64,000 nt of DNA, from contig NZ_QPJD01000016.1 in NCBI RefSeq assembly GCF_003337375.1, positions 1 through 64,000 of the forward strand, written 5' to 3'. A program made the position numbers and the translations under genes. This DNA is from Paenibacillus prosopidis (lineage in GTDB: Bacteria > Bacillota > Bacilli > Paenibacillales > Paenibacillaceae). Below are positions 46,921 to 56,089 of this stretch, in pieces. The notes beneath the pieces are model-generated. The model was not told the origin of the DNA, ran no database searches, and was given only the letters and a program-made list of their open reading frames with translations. Every line of letters begins with the position of its first letter. Within the stretch, counting starts at the first letter, position 1.

Positions 46921-46978
46921 AAGACAGCTACCGTATCTGACGGTTCAGATTCATTCCGACGCCTTCAAAAACCGAGCA

Positions 46979-47002
46979 GACCCATGAATATATTCATGGG
47001 TC
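46979..47002. terminator. Perfect 24-nt palindrome after the GH43 gene
   Basis: GACCCATGAATA/TATTCATGGGTC, about 35 bp past the GH43 stop. The T-run (TTTTT) lies 9 nt beyond, so termination may be partial. Confidence 0.5.
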
Positions 47003-47037
47003 ACTTGCAGATGGAACTTAATTATTCGAGCTGTGCA

Positions 47038-48573
47038 TTATCCGTTCAACGGCTCATATTCGAACCAATCAAAGCTTGCCGGAGAACCTTGCCCCGTTTC
47101 ACAGACGGCGTACATCGCAATGACTACTCCCGTAAAGCCGCCCGCAACTTCTGTTGAGAGAAGATGTGTTTCTCCAGATCCCACTTCAAGTACATCGGAT
47201 GAATCCTGCTGAATTTTGAAGTGAAACCATTCCGGCTGCGCTTCAACCTTAAGAATGACAGAACCCTCTGAGCACTCCAGCATGATCTCCGCCTTCAAGG
47301 ATCCTACGGTACGCCGGAATACGACCACCTTGCGCCCTTCTTGGCGCTTTACAGCCAGATCGTAATGATAGCTATCGTTCATAAATACGGTAAGTCCGGC
47401 TTCCTCGCCTTCGTGCTGCGGTTCGAAATTCAGCAAGGCGGAGATGTTGCTTGACCAGTGGCGCAAACGACGGCCTACAAAGGCTGGGGCACCGGAATCG
47501 TCGAGCGACGTCTTGTTTCCGCGCAATACAAGATTCCCCGGAGATTCGCTGAGCGACCAGCTTAACGGATCAGGATTCCGCAGGAACACCCAGTCGCAGC
47601 CTAAGGTTGAATCGTCAAAATCCTCTCGGGTTGAATTAGATGGCCACCGGACCTCCGTCAGCTGCGGAGCATCCATGACGCTCTCGACGCTTCCCCCATT
47701 ACCGATGATGGGCCAGCCGTCAGCCTTCCATGATACGGGCGCCAGGAACGTCTCCCTGCCCAAATGATGCCGATAAGGATAGGAGACCGGTCTAATGCCT
47801 AAGAAAACCGCCCACCAGCTGCCGTCATGCGCCTGTACCAGATCTGCATGGCCTGTTGCATGAATGCTGCTGTTCCGGCTTCTATGAGTTAGTATCGGGT
47901 TATGGGGGCATGGTTCGTAAGGTCCATATGGAGCGTCGCTTCTCGAAATCGTCACCATATGACCGTATTCCGTCCCGCCTTCGGCAATCAACAAGTAATA
48001 AAGCCCATTGATCTTGTAAAGATGAGGCGCTTCCGGATGCGCTCCGCCCGTTCCCATCCAGATCATACGGCTCTCTGTCAGAATTTGACCGGTAGATATG
48101 TCAATCTCGCATTGATAAATGCCATAGCCTTCATTTCCGGAATAGGTGGATTGAAAGTATACGCTGCCATCTTCATCGAATAATAGAGATGGATCGATGC
48201 CACCCTGCGCGACAGTAATCATCTCGGACCAAGGACCTTCCGGCTGTTGGCTGCGAACATAGAAGTTGCCGACCCCGCTCACATTCGTCGTGACCATATA
48301 GAACCAGCCATCGTGATAGCGGATCGTCGGGGCGAAAATCCCTCCCGATATCCAGGTGTTGCCCAGCGGCAATTGCTGCTCGGTAGTGAGGCAATGTCCG
48401 ATCTGGCGCCAATTGACAAGATCCTTGCTATGGAATATGGGGACTCCAGGAAAATAAGCGAACGAGCTTGTTACCAAATAATAATCATCTTCGACACGGC
48501 AGATGCTCGGGTCGGGATAAAAGCCTGGAATTACAGGATTGCTATACGTCGCGGTGCTAAAGGTCGTCTCCAT
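47038..48573 (-). CDS. GH43 beta-xylosidase / alpha-L-arabinofuranosidase
   Basis: 511 residues from ATG 48573 (AGGAG upstream). A frame extension to 48693 crosses the promoter and is rejected. Five-bladed GH43 propeller with the catalytic base Asp in YPDPSICRVEDDYYL, IDPSLLFDEDGSVYFQS, and acid Glu in HPEAPHLYKINGLYYLL. A C-terminal jelly-roll of about 190 residues (DFDDSTLGCDWVFLRNPDP...) follows. No signal peptide, so it acts on imported oligosaccharides, removing arabinosyl or xylosyl units. It is monocistronic, with its own 39-nt element promoter. Confidence 0.92.
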   Translation of the reverse strand: METTFSTATYSNPVIPGFYPDPSICRVEDDYYLVTSSFAYFPGVPIFHSKDLVNWRQIGHCLTTEQQLPLGNTWISGGIFAPTIRYHDGWFYMVTTNVSGVGNFYVRSQQPEGPWSEMITVAQGGIDPSLLFDEDGSVYFQSTYSGNEGYGIYQCEIDISTGQILTESRMIWMGTGGAHPEAPHLYKINGLYYLLIAEGGTEYGHMVTISRSDAPYGPYEPCPHNPILTHRSRNSSIHATGHADLVQAHDGSWWAVFLGIRPVSYPYRHHLGRETFLAPVSWKADGWPIIGNGGSVESVMDAPQLTEVRWPSNSTREDFDDSTLGCDWVFLRNPDPLSWSLSESPGNLVLRGNKTSLDDSGAPAFVGRRLRHWSSNISALLNFEPQHEGEEAGLTVFMNDSYHYDLAVKRQEGRKVVVFRRTVGSLKAEIMLECSEGSVILKVEAQPEWFHFKIQQDSSDVLEVGSGETHLLSTEVAGGFTGVVIAMYAVCETGQGSPASFDWFEYEPLNG

Positions 48574-48639
48574 GTTACAACTCCTAATCATTCTAAAGTT
48601 TGATATTATTGAAGCCCTTCCATTCCCCTTCCAATTCGG

Positions 48640-48702
48640 ATTATAAAACACGGCATAAACCTGCACCTTGATTTTCAGGTCATCGAATAGCATGATTTAG
48701 CC
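48640..48702 (-). promoter_or_regulatory. 39-nt element copy with promoter (GH43 gene)
   Basis: Element at 48702-48664. The hexamer AGGTGC sits where a -35 would be, then a 17-nt spacer and a perfect TATAAT at 48645-48640. The arrangement fits an activator touching the -35 region. Confidence 0.82.
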
Positions 48703-48783
48703 ATTTATATTTCAGGCGCTTGGCTTAGCTGAAAAAAGGTCTTTTGAAGGGCAGCGCGAGGGGCATCTGAAAACTTCCGAACC

Positions 48784-48830
48784 AAAAAGGCACCGGGCTT
48801 CGCATGGAAGCTATCCGGTGCCTTGAATTT
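48784..48830. terminator. Bidirectional terminator after the deacetylase gene
   Basis: AAGGCACCGG / CCGGTGCCTT arms with inner GCTTC/GAAGC pairing. T5 follows on the minus strand and, after a 3-nt gap, T8 on the plus strand. Confidence 0.75.
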
Positions 48831-48860
48831 TTTTTGCTATATTTAGAAAACAAATACTTG

Positions 48861-49670
48861 CTATCGCAGCCTTTTCGTTTCGCCTGCCGCAATACGGACG
48901 GCTTCGCCGTCTGCGCTAAACCAAACCTCAAGGGCATTCGGATTATGCACCATGCTTCGATCAACCGAGAAACGGAGCGCTTTGAGGGCGTTCTGATAGG
49001 TTACAATGTCCGTCATCGATGCTTTCCAGATCGACTCCTCGCCGCCGAGCAGCTCGCCCACCTTGTCTACCAGTTCCCAGTTGTCATCATGATCGAATTC
49101 GTAGCTGTGGCCCCAGATAAACAATAGCTCCATCCGGCTGAACCACTGCTTGGACGACAGAAATTGTTCCGCCTTCTCAACCATCTCCTTGTGGTGGCAG
49201 GTCGGATGCCATCTCAGCGGATCATCTGGCATGTGGAAGCCGCCGTGGCTCTGGACGGTGCGGGCATATTCGATACCGAGCACCGGCAGCGCGCGCACAA
49301 CGCGGTCGTTGTAAGTGCCAAACGGATAACTCATGCCGCGTACAGGATATCCCGCAATCGCCTCCAGATTTCGGCGGTCCGCGATCAGCTCCTCCGCAAT
49401 CTGGTCGTCCGGGGACTGCTCCAGGAATGGATGCGTGACGGTATGGGCCGAAATCTCGTGGCCGCGAAATAAGTCCGCCACTTCTTCGGCACGGATGTGT
49501 CCTTCCTCGCCGAATTTGCCGGAATTCAGATGGAACGTTCCTTTGAGGCCATATCGGTTAAATGCCTGCACCAGCCTCCTGTCTTGTTCGCGGCCATCGT
49601 CAAAACTAAACACGACCGCCTTGCTAAACCCTCCCGGAAATCGGTCGAATCGAATGCTCACGTTATCCAT
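48861..49670 (-). CDS. Intracellular NodB-type polysaccharide deacetylase family protein
   Basis: 269 residues: FSFDDGREQD (metal Asp pair), HEISAHTVTHP (two metal His), SYPFGTYN and a C-terminal FIWGHSYEFD. No signal peptide or membrane helix, which sets it apart from the secreted deacetylases in the window. The substrate may be an acetylated sugar or oligosaccharide taken up by the importer (inference). It starts at ATG 49670 after AAGGAGGAG and follows the fusion gene on the same strand. Confidence 0.82.
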   Translation of the reverse strand: MDNVSIRFDRFPGGFSKAVVFSFDDGREQDRRLVQAFNRYGLKGTFHLNSGKFGEEGHIRAEEVADLFRGHEISAHTVTHPFLEQSPDDQIAEELIADRRNLEAIAGYPVRGMSYPFGTYNDRVVRALPVLGIEYARTVQSHGGFHMPDDPLRWHPTCHHKEMVEKAEQFLSSKQWFSRMELLFIWGHSYEFDHDDNWELVDKVGELLGGEESIWKASMTDIVTYQNALKALRFSVDRSMVHNPNALEVWFSADGEAVRIAAGETKRLR

Positions 49671-49776
49671 TATGACTCCTCCTTAAGTTTTGTGGAACGG
49701 AGTGGAACAAAACCGCTTCGGAAGCATACGCTTAGAGCGTATTAAAATCTCGGCAAGCGTGTTCCGCTAACCTTTC

Positions 49777-49818
49777 AGCATTATACCTCCGAACCATTAC
49801 GGCCGGAGGTATAATGCT
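49777..49818 (-). terminator. Long stem-loop after the CE4-GH74 fusion gene
   Basis: A perfect 15-bp stem AGCATTATACCTCCG / CGGAGGTATAATGCT directly after the fusion stop (49830). No strong T-run. Its core, ATACCTCCG...CGGAGGTAT with nearly the same loop, recurs at 58142-58171. Confidence 0.6.
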
Positions 49819-49829
49819 TCTGATCTCGC

Positions 49830-52800
49830 TTATTTTTTTCCTGATTGATCATGAGGAACCGTAACGGTGGCAGATGCTTCCGTTACATTCCCTGCTTGAT
49901 CTACCGCTCTATAAGTAATCGTATAGACTAGAGGCTTTTTACCCTTTGCTTTTTTGGCCAGCAGCTTGAATTCCGTATCGAATGTGCCGAATTCAGCTCC
50001 TTGTACCATGGATTCGTAGCGGTAGACGGCTACGCTCGGCGTAATGGACAGCAATTCCACCTGAGACTGCTCATCCCCCGTCTCAACAATCGCCGTTACT
50101 TTAACCAGCTTGTTGTTGGCCGGCCACAAGGTTTCCTTATCCAAAACAACATTCAGGGTAGGAGCAGTCGTATCAATGATCAAGCTTCTGTATGCCCACT
50201 CCGACCAAGCGCCTTGATTATCTTTCACACGAACCCTGATCGACCAGTTTCCGTCTGCCAGTCCATTCAACGTGTATGAACCGGATTCGCCCGTCAGTTC
50301 GCCGCTGTCCACATCAACCGTCTCGAAGCCGTTGCTGGAGGCTTGAACCTGATAAGCTGCCTGAACATCCGCATCGTCGGAGTCAAGGAACGTCCAGTTA
50401 AGCTGCGGACTATTCAGATTGATCGTTTGGCCATCCTCATACGAAGTGAGCGAGAGGGATGGAGCCGAGTTAGGCGTTGGCTCTGTCGTGCCCTGTTTAA
50501 TATCGCCGCGCACGATGCCCATACCGTTCGTTCCGATATAGACCCGGCCGTACACTTGTCCATCGCCCGTAATCACCCCTCTTGCATTCGCGAACTGATG
50601 CTGATCGTCATTAATGCGGATCCAGCTCGCTCCTTCGTCCTCCGAGCGGTAGAACCCGAACTTGCCGCCGTTTACTCTCAGTCCGGCATAGATCGTTTTA
50701 TACGTTTTGCCTGGCGCTTCTTTGCCGAAACCGACGGATACCGCCTCATCAACGCCCGCTAGCTTCTGGAAGCTCGCTCCCGAATCCGTCGAACGGAATA
50801 GTCCTTCCGAGCTGGCAAGCCAGATATCGCCTTCAGCCGTAGGAGCAGCCTTGAACTTGCCAATCAGATTTTGCGGCAATCCGGAAGCAGCCGAAGCCGT
50901 GAAGTTGACGCCGCCGTCCGTGCTGACATAGAACGTCCCTTCATGGAACCCGTAGAATTTGTCCGGATTGATACGGTCCGAAGAGACTATCGAGCCTTGC
51001 GGGATGCCTGTCGATGGTGTCCACGTCTGGCCAAGGTCGGTAGAGTAGCTTACCGGCCGGTCGCCGTTGCCATCCGGAGCCCATACGATCGTATCGCCGT
51101 TCGCGCTGACCGCGACCCATTCTCCGCTCGTATGGTCGCCGTCCGCCGCCTGCCAGGCATTGGCCGCCGGCGTCCAGGTGACGCCGTTGTCTGTCGATAC
51201 GCCCATCCGCGCGTCTAGGTTCGATGCATGGCCGACGCGCACGATCAGGTTCGGATTCGTCTCCGCGTAGTCCAGATCGGTGCTTGATACGATATAAGGA
51301 TTTGTGATCATTTGCGGCGCCTTATTCAGGTCTTCATGACGGAACCCGCCGATATCGCCCATCGAGCTGATGAGCGGCGCCCCGGATGGAGGACTGATCA
51401 AGCCCAGAATCGCGTTCTCTTCAATCCCGTCCGCCATGACGGAAATCAGGATTTTCTCGCCCTTATCGAAATTGGTCATGTTCTCGGAGCCGTACAGCGT
51501 AGCCCCGGTACCGTACATGATCCGGTCGGAGTTAAACGGATCGATCTCCAGGTCGCCGATTCCCCAGCCAAGAGTTGGCGAGGTTACCGGATCGGTCTCC
51601 GGATCGCGCTGAACGCCCCAGTCAAGCCATGGCGCGATCGAATAATCGATCGTGTACCGATTGTCGCGCTGCGGATACGAGGTGAACTCCCAAAATGGTT
51701 TCCATGTTTGTCCGCCGTCCGTACTGCGGTAAAACTGGTTATCCGGCCACCATTTGTTCAACGTTGCGACCATCAGTGTATCGGGATGCTGAGCGTCGAC
51801 GGCAAGACCGCCGTACGGATTTTCCGTAGTGCCGGCTCCGCCCGGGCTGATGTCCGTCCACTCGCCCGTACTCGTATTCAGCTTCCATACCGCGCCGGTG
51901 CCGGCGTCCCAAGGTCCTATACCCGAGTTGTACGTTACGTACAGCATACCGTTGGAACCCAGCGTTCCGTGGTGAGGCAGGAAACCCTGCTTCGGCTGGC
52001 CCGCCACCGGTTCCCAGGTCTCGCCGCCGTCGACCGACTTGTAAATGCTCGTCTGCGTATCGGCCAAACCGACATAAATCGTCTGCGTCGCATGGCCCGC
52101 TGAGCCCGTCGAAGGATCGAAGGTGACCCATACGGGGCCGATATTCCCGTTGCTCATGCTCTCAGTCACGTCGCCGATCGGAGTGAAGCTGTCCACCTTA
52201 TGCCATGTCGCTCCAAAGTCCTCGCTCTTCCACAATCCGTTCCCGTTGCGGGCTCCCAGATAGAGGATCCGGTTATCGTTCGGGTCGATAGCCAGACGTT
52301 CGCCCATGGTCCGGCCGGCCATGTTGCCGCCGAATTTGAACGGCATTTCCGTCATCTCCCACGTTTGCCCGCGGTCCTGCGAACGAAGAATGTAACCATT
52401 TGTCTGCACCCAGTCGTTCGAGTAAGTGCCGGCCGCAATATAGACGCGATTCGGATCGACAGGGTCGGTAGCTATACTCTCCACACCCGACAGGTTCCAG
52501 TCATCCAAGCTCACCCATTCCAGCAGCTGAATCCACGTCTTGGTCTCCGGGTCCCAGCGATACGCGCCCCCCATGTCCGTGCGGGCATAGATGAGATCCT
52601 TCTCCGTCGGGTTGTAAATAATACCCGTAATGAGTCCGCCGCCGACGATCTTCACCCTGCCCCAATCATAGGCTTGCGTTGTTACCGGCACAGTGTCCGA
52701 CTGTGGTGGCTCATTCGTCAATTCAAGCGACTTGGCACCAAAGGAGATCGTATAATTGCCATCTGCATCAGGTTGAATGGCTTGACCATTTTGCACAAGC

Positions 52801-54164
52801 TGGTAACCATCCCCGTCCTTCACCTTCACCTTTAGATTGACATTATCAGGGTAGTAGGCTGGAACATCCCAAGTATAACTGGTTCCTGTTGGAGTCGCAT
52901 TTGGAGTAAGTTTTTCAATTGTTTTCTGCGCTCTCCAGTAGCTGCTCACCGTTCCGAAAGGAGCGATCCAGATGCTGGATCGATTGGCATCCAAATAGTC
53001 AAACAATAAATTCATCTCATTCAGTGGCAAGGAAGTATTAGCACCAACATCATGTATCGTAAATACTGTCCAGGCACCTTGGCTTATTGCATTATCTACC
53101 ATGTTCTTGTAGTCCGAATCGAATTTCCCTTCTCCCCATGAAAAATTGGAAGAGATATTCATCCAATTGGGTTTGTGTGATGGTTTCATAAAGTAAGTTC
53201 CGTCACCCCATCCCCCTCTTGCCGAAATGTGCGTATCCCTCAGGTATTTGACGAGATATGGATCATTATTCGTGTAAGGATAAGCATAAGTTACAACTGT
53301 TGTGTCCAACTCTTGTTCTAACATGGTTTGCGCTGCGACTGTTTCATCGTAGCCTAAAGTATCGTCAAAAGTTTTTTCATGTGGTTGGGTTGGATTGGCA
53401 CTTGGCATATAGTGATGTTTGGAATGGTTTGCAATTTCATGTCCATCCAAAGGGAGCTTTTTCCAATCCTCTTTTCGGCTGCCCGTTACTGCCGTTTCCG
53501 TTACAAAAAACGTAGCATCCAAATCTTTTGCATCTAAAGCCGGGACCGCATAATCAAGCTGCGAATCACTTCCATCATCAAAGGTAAGAGATATTGCTGA
53601 TTGTGCTCCATTCCATGGCAAGACTGTTATTGCTGGTCCAGTGTACGGTTCGATGTACGTGAACTTAACGTTATTAATGTAGAATGTAGTGTTTTCAGTA
53701 CGTGTATTAGTAGTAAATGTAATGCTGTTCCATTTTGTAAAATCAACCCCGGTCATATCAGAAAGAGGAATGGAAACGTGCTCCCAGGATCCATCGTATG
53801 GGGTTTGTATGTTTGCGGTATAATTATTAGTCCCATCGCTAACATTCATGATAAGAGCTTCGTCGCCAGCTTCTCCTTTTACCCAAAATTCCAAAGTATT
53901 GTAGCTGGATACATCATGTGGGGCCCAATCCGTGAAAAAGGCCCCGTTCCAGCCACTACTACTATCTGAAAGGACAAATTTCTGGGAGTTAACACCGGTG
54001 CTTCCAGGTACAACAGTGGAATCACTGCTTGCAGTTAGATTACTACTATTACTGAAATTCACAACATATGGGTCTAATGACTCTGCTGATGCAGTCTTAG
54101 ACACAAACGGTAATTGAGGTAAAAGAATTAAGAGAGCTAAGAACAATAAAAAAAATCTTTTCAT
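49830..54164 (-). CDS. Secreted three-part enzyme: CE4 deacetylase fused to GH74 xyloglucanase and Ig-like tail
   Basis: 1444 residues. Signal peptide, then a carbohydrate-binding-like sandwich (about 30-170), a CE4 domain (about 180-430: SLTFDDGSDS, GHEIANHSKHH, YAYPYTNN, IAPFGT), and a connector ending FGAKSLEL. From about residue 500 to 1220 is a complete GH74 double propeller (IYARTDMGGAYRW and IGDLEIDPF with the probable catalytic Asp). A fibronectin/Ig-like pair follows to the end (NLNSPQLNWTFLDSDD; YTITYRAVDQAGNVT). The first 470 residues closely match the separate deacetylase at 36827; the GH74 part resembles 39049. It would deacetylate and cut the same polymer. ATG 54164 follows AGAGGA. 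Confidence 0.9.
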   Translation of the reverse strand: MKRFFLLFLALLILLPQLPFVSKTASAESLDPYVVNFSNSSNLTASSDSTVVPGSTGVNSQKFVLSDSSSGWNGAFFTDWAPHDVSSYNTLEFWVKGEAGDEALIMNVSDGTNNYTANIQTPYDGSWEHVSIPLSDMTGVDFTKWNSITFTTNTRTENTTFYINNVKFTYIEPYTGPAITVLPWNGAQSAISLTFDDGSDSQLDYAVPALDAKDLDATFFVTETAVTGSRKEDWKKLPLDGHEIANHSKHHYMPSANPTQPHEKTFDDTLGYDETVAAQTMLEQELDTTVVTYAYPYTNNDPYLVKYLRDTHISARGGWGDGTYFMKPSHKPNWMNISSNFSWGEGKFDSDYKNMVDNAISQGAWTVFTIHDVGANTSLPLNEMNLLFDYLDANRSSIWIAPFGTVSSYWRAQKTIEKLTPNATPTGTSYTWDVPAYYPDNVNLKVKVKDGDGYQLVQNGQAIQPDADGNYTISFGAKSLELTNEPPQSDTVPVTTQAYDWGRVKIVGGGLITGIIYNPTEKDLIYARTDMGGAYRWDPETKTWIQLLEWVSLDDWNLSGVESIATDPVDPNRVYIAAGTYSNDWVQTNGYILRSQDRGQTWEMTEMPFKFGGNMAGRTMGERLAIDPNDNRILYLGARNGNGLWKSEDFGATWHKVDSFTPIGDVTESMSNGNIGPVWVTFDPSTGSAGHATQTIYVGLADTQTSIYKSVDGGETWEPVAGQPKQGFLPHHGTLGSNGMLYVTYNSGIGPWDAGTGAVWKLNTSTGEWTDISPGGAGTTENPYGGLAVDAQHPDTLMVATLNKWWPDNQFYRSTDGGQTWKPFWEFTSYPQRDNRYTIDYSIAPWLDWGVQRDPETDPVTSPTLGWGIGDLEIDPFNSDRIMYGTGATLYGSENMTNFDKGEKILISVMADGIEENAILGLISPPSGAPLISSMGDIGGFRHEDLNKAPQMITNPYIVSSTDLDYAETNPNLIVRVGHASNLDARMGVSTDNGVTWTPAANAWQAADGDHTSGEWVAVSANGDTIVWAPDGNGDRPVSYSTDLGQTWTPSTGIPQGSIVSSDRINPDKFYGFHEGTFYVSTDGGVNFTASAASGLPQNLIGKFKAAPTAEGDIWLASSEGLFRSTDSGASFQKLAGVDEAVSVGFGKEAPGKTYKTIYAGLRVNGGKFGFYRSEDEGASWIRINDDQHQFANARGVITGDGQVYGRVYIGTNGMGIVRGDIKQGTTEPTPNSAPSLSLTSYEDGQTINLNSPQLNWTFLDSDDADVQAAYQVQASSNGFETVDVDSGELTGESGSYTLNGLADGNWSIRVRVKDNQGAWSEWAYRSLIIDTTAPTLNVVLDKETLWPANNKLVKVTAIVETGDEQSQVELLSITPSVAVYRYESMVQGAEFGTFDTEFKLLAKKAKGKKPLVYTITYRAVDQAGNVTEASATVTVPHDQSGKK

Positions 54165-54247
54165 TTGATGTCATTCCTCTCATTGTGCTGTAGTCTACGT
54201 ACTGAACTTATATCGACACAATGCGGCGACTATCTGCGGCATAGGGA

Positions 54248-54289
54248 GGGTTGTCCCAAAGTAGACTAATTCTACTTTTGGGACAGCCC
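54248..54289. repeat. Imperfect inverted repeat resembling IS ends
   Basis: GGGTTGTCCCAAAGTAGA and TCTACTTTTGGGACAGCCC pair around 5 nt. The GGCTGTCCCAAAAGTAG arm looks like terminal repeats of several transposon families. It may also end transcripts of the fusion's upstream neighbour. No transposase is between the arms. Confidence 0.5.
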
Positions 54290-54317
54290 CATCGTCCGGA
54301 GATTATCCGCCTTGCAC

Positions 54318-56018
54318 TTATTTCGACCAAAGCTCGACGCGGTCCTTCACCATCTTTGTAAATTCTTGATTCATCTTCGCAACGCCTGCGTCTTCCAGGT
54401 CCTTCAGGAACTGATCGTAGACCTTATCGAAATCTTCCGGCTTCGCCAGAATCGCTTCCGGTATGCGTTTCTTCATAATATCCTGCGTTTTCTGGAAAAT
54501 AACGTTCGCCTCGGAGGTCGCCTCGAACGGAAGCGTCCATGCCGCGCCGTATTTGCGTTCAGGGAACGAATCATCGGAAGGCCACAGATCCTTGTAAGTC
54601 GTAGCGCCGTAAGCCGCCAGCGTCTTCTTGTCTTCTTCCGAGTAAGCGGCTTGGATCTGCTCAGGGAATGTCGTCGTGTAGTAGTTTCCGGACGGATCCT
54701 TCACGCCGTCCCCGTAACGGGCGGATATGTTGTAGTTGCCGATACCCGTTGTTTTCACAAAAGTGTTGTTATCATTTGTTTTCTGCTCTAGCAGATCGGC
54801 AGGAATGACGCGTTTGCCGTCTACCACATTGTAATGCTTGCCTTCAATCCCCCAGTTTAAAAGCACTTGGCCTTCATCGGAAGCAAGGTAGTCCAGGAAT
54901 TTGATCAGACGAACCGGGTCTTGAGCATCTTTCGTAATAGCGATTCCGAGGGCTGGAAGGTAACCCGTTCCTTGGAAGGAATGATCCTGGTACGTTTCGT
55001 TCAATGTTACAGGGAAACGAGCGTATGTCGAACCGAATTTGCCTTCAGCTTTCAAAGCGTTCTCAGCTTGGCCGTAATCCCAATTTTGATCGATAAGACC
55101 CAGAACGCGGCCGGAAGCGATTTTTGCTTTATACTGATCGTATTTCTGAATGAAGCTTTCCGGGTCTAGCAAGCCGATATCGTTCATGTGATTGAGCCAA
55201 CGGAAATATTCTCTTTCTTCAGGACGCTGATAGTGCATAATAGCTTCATACGTATCTTCATTAATGAAGAACTCGCCATTGTCCGGTGCTCCAGTTGCGT
55301 AGAACGCAGGGTTTGTTACGGAAATCAGAATTTGCCATTCCCCGCCGTTAAGAGACAAACCGATATTCGGTTGGCCGTCTGCCGTTTTCGGGTTTTTCTC
55401 GATATAGGCTTTGATTGCAGCTTCGTAATCCTTAACGGTTTTGATTTCCGGGTAGCCGGCTGCTTCAAGCACTTGGTGCTGCAATTGGAAACCGCTGCCT
55501 GAATCAAAGTACGTATGATCAACGCCGGTCAGCGAAAGTGTATAAATCGCGTCATCATCCTTGCTCCAACGAAGACGGTTATAATATTCGCCGTAAACCT
55601 TTTTAATGTTAGGAGCATGCTCTTCGATCAAAGGACGAAGGTCGATCAAAGCGCCTGCATCAACCATTTTGTTTGTGGCGCCACCCGGAATAACCAGATC
55701 CGGATACTCATCGCTTGCTATCATAAGTGCGAGCATTTCATCGCTGGAACCGCCGACAGGGAATTCTGGTTTAATTGTAATGCCTGTTTTTTCTTTAATG
55801 AATTTGCCGATATCGGATTGCATGTCATCCCAGTTCGGGTTGTTACCGGTTGCGAAGCGAATCGTCATGGGCTCAGCTGGCTGCTCGTTTGTTGCATTTG
55901 TTGTTTCTGGCGTCGTCGTGTTTTTACCGCCTTCAGTATTCGAACTGCTGCATGCTGTGACGAATACGAATACGAGTGCCAACATCAGACTAAGTGCCAT
56001 TTGCATCTTTCTTTTCAT
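54318..56018 (-). CDS. Extracellular oligosaccharide-binding lipoprotein, xyloglucan-locus importer
   Basis: 566 residues. Lipobox VTAC (Cys about 23), a Thr/Asn-rich linker, then a family 1 binding fold (TIRFATGNNPNWDDMQSDIGKF, GGEWQILISVTNPAF, YYTTTFPEQIQAAYSEEDKK). Last gene of the importer operon headed by the 39-nt element at 58067-58129. It presumably captures xyloglucan oligosaccharides freed by the GH74 enzymes (context inference). Clear paralogue of 58529-60217. ATG 56018 has GGGAGG upstream. Confidence 0.9.
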   Translation of the reverse strand: MKRKMQMALSLMLALVFVFVTACSSSNTEGGKNTTTPETTNATNEQPAEPMTIRFATGNNPNWDDMQSDIGKFIKEKTGITIKPEFPVGGSSDEMLALMIASDEYPDLVIPGGATNKMVDAGALIDLRPLIEEHAPNIKKVYGEYYNRLRWSKDDDAIYTLSLTGVDHTYFDSGSGFQLQHQVLEAAGYPEIKTVKDYEAAIKAYIEKNPKTADGQPNIGLSLNGGEWQILISVTNPAFYATGAPDNGEFFINEDTYEAIMHYQRPEEREYFRWLNHMNDIGLLDPESFIQKYDQYKAKIASGRVLGLIDQNWDYGQAENALKAEGKFGSTYARFPVTLNETYQDHSFQGTGYLPALGIAITKDAQDPVRLIKFLDYLASDEGQVLLNWGIEGKHYNVVDGKRVIPADLLEQKTNDNNTFVKTTGIGNYNISARYGDGVKDPSGNYYTTTFPEQIQAAYSEEDKKTLAAYGATTYKDLWPSDDSFPERKYGAAWTLPFEATSEANVIFQKTQDIMKKRIPEAILAKPEDFDKVYDQFLKDLEDAGVAKMNQEFTKMVKDRVELWSK

Positions 56019-56089
56019 TTCGTTAAAGCCTCCCTTTTTTCATGTGCGTGATTTGAATGTATATAACAGGAAACCTGCTATTACCGAAA

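Noticed and set aside
48574-48693. 40-residue N-terminal extension of the GH43 enzyme
   Set aside because: The extension passes through the predicted -10 box and the 39-nt element. ATG 48573 has a proper ribosome site and begins just before the conserved NPVIPGFYPDPS.
51312-52103. Plus-strand frames of up to 263 codons
   Set aside because: They run opposite the GH74 part of the fusion enzyme. Similar shadows appear opposite the other GH74 gene, as expected from biased third positions.
54248-54289. Simple rho-independent terminator
   Set aside because: There is no T-run on either side, and the arms resemble transposon ends, so it was listed as an inverted repeat instead.
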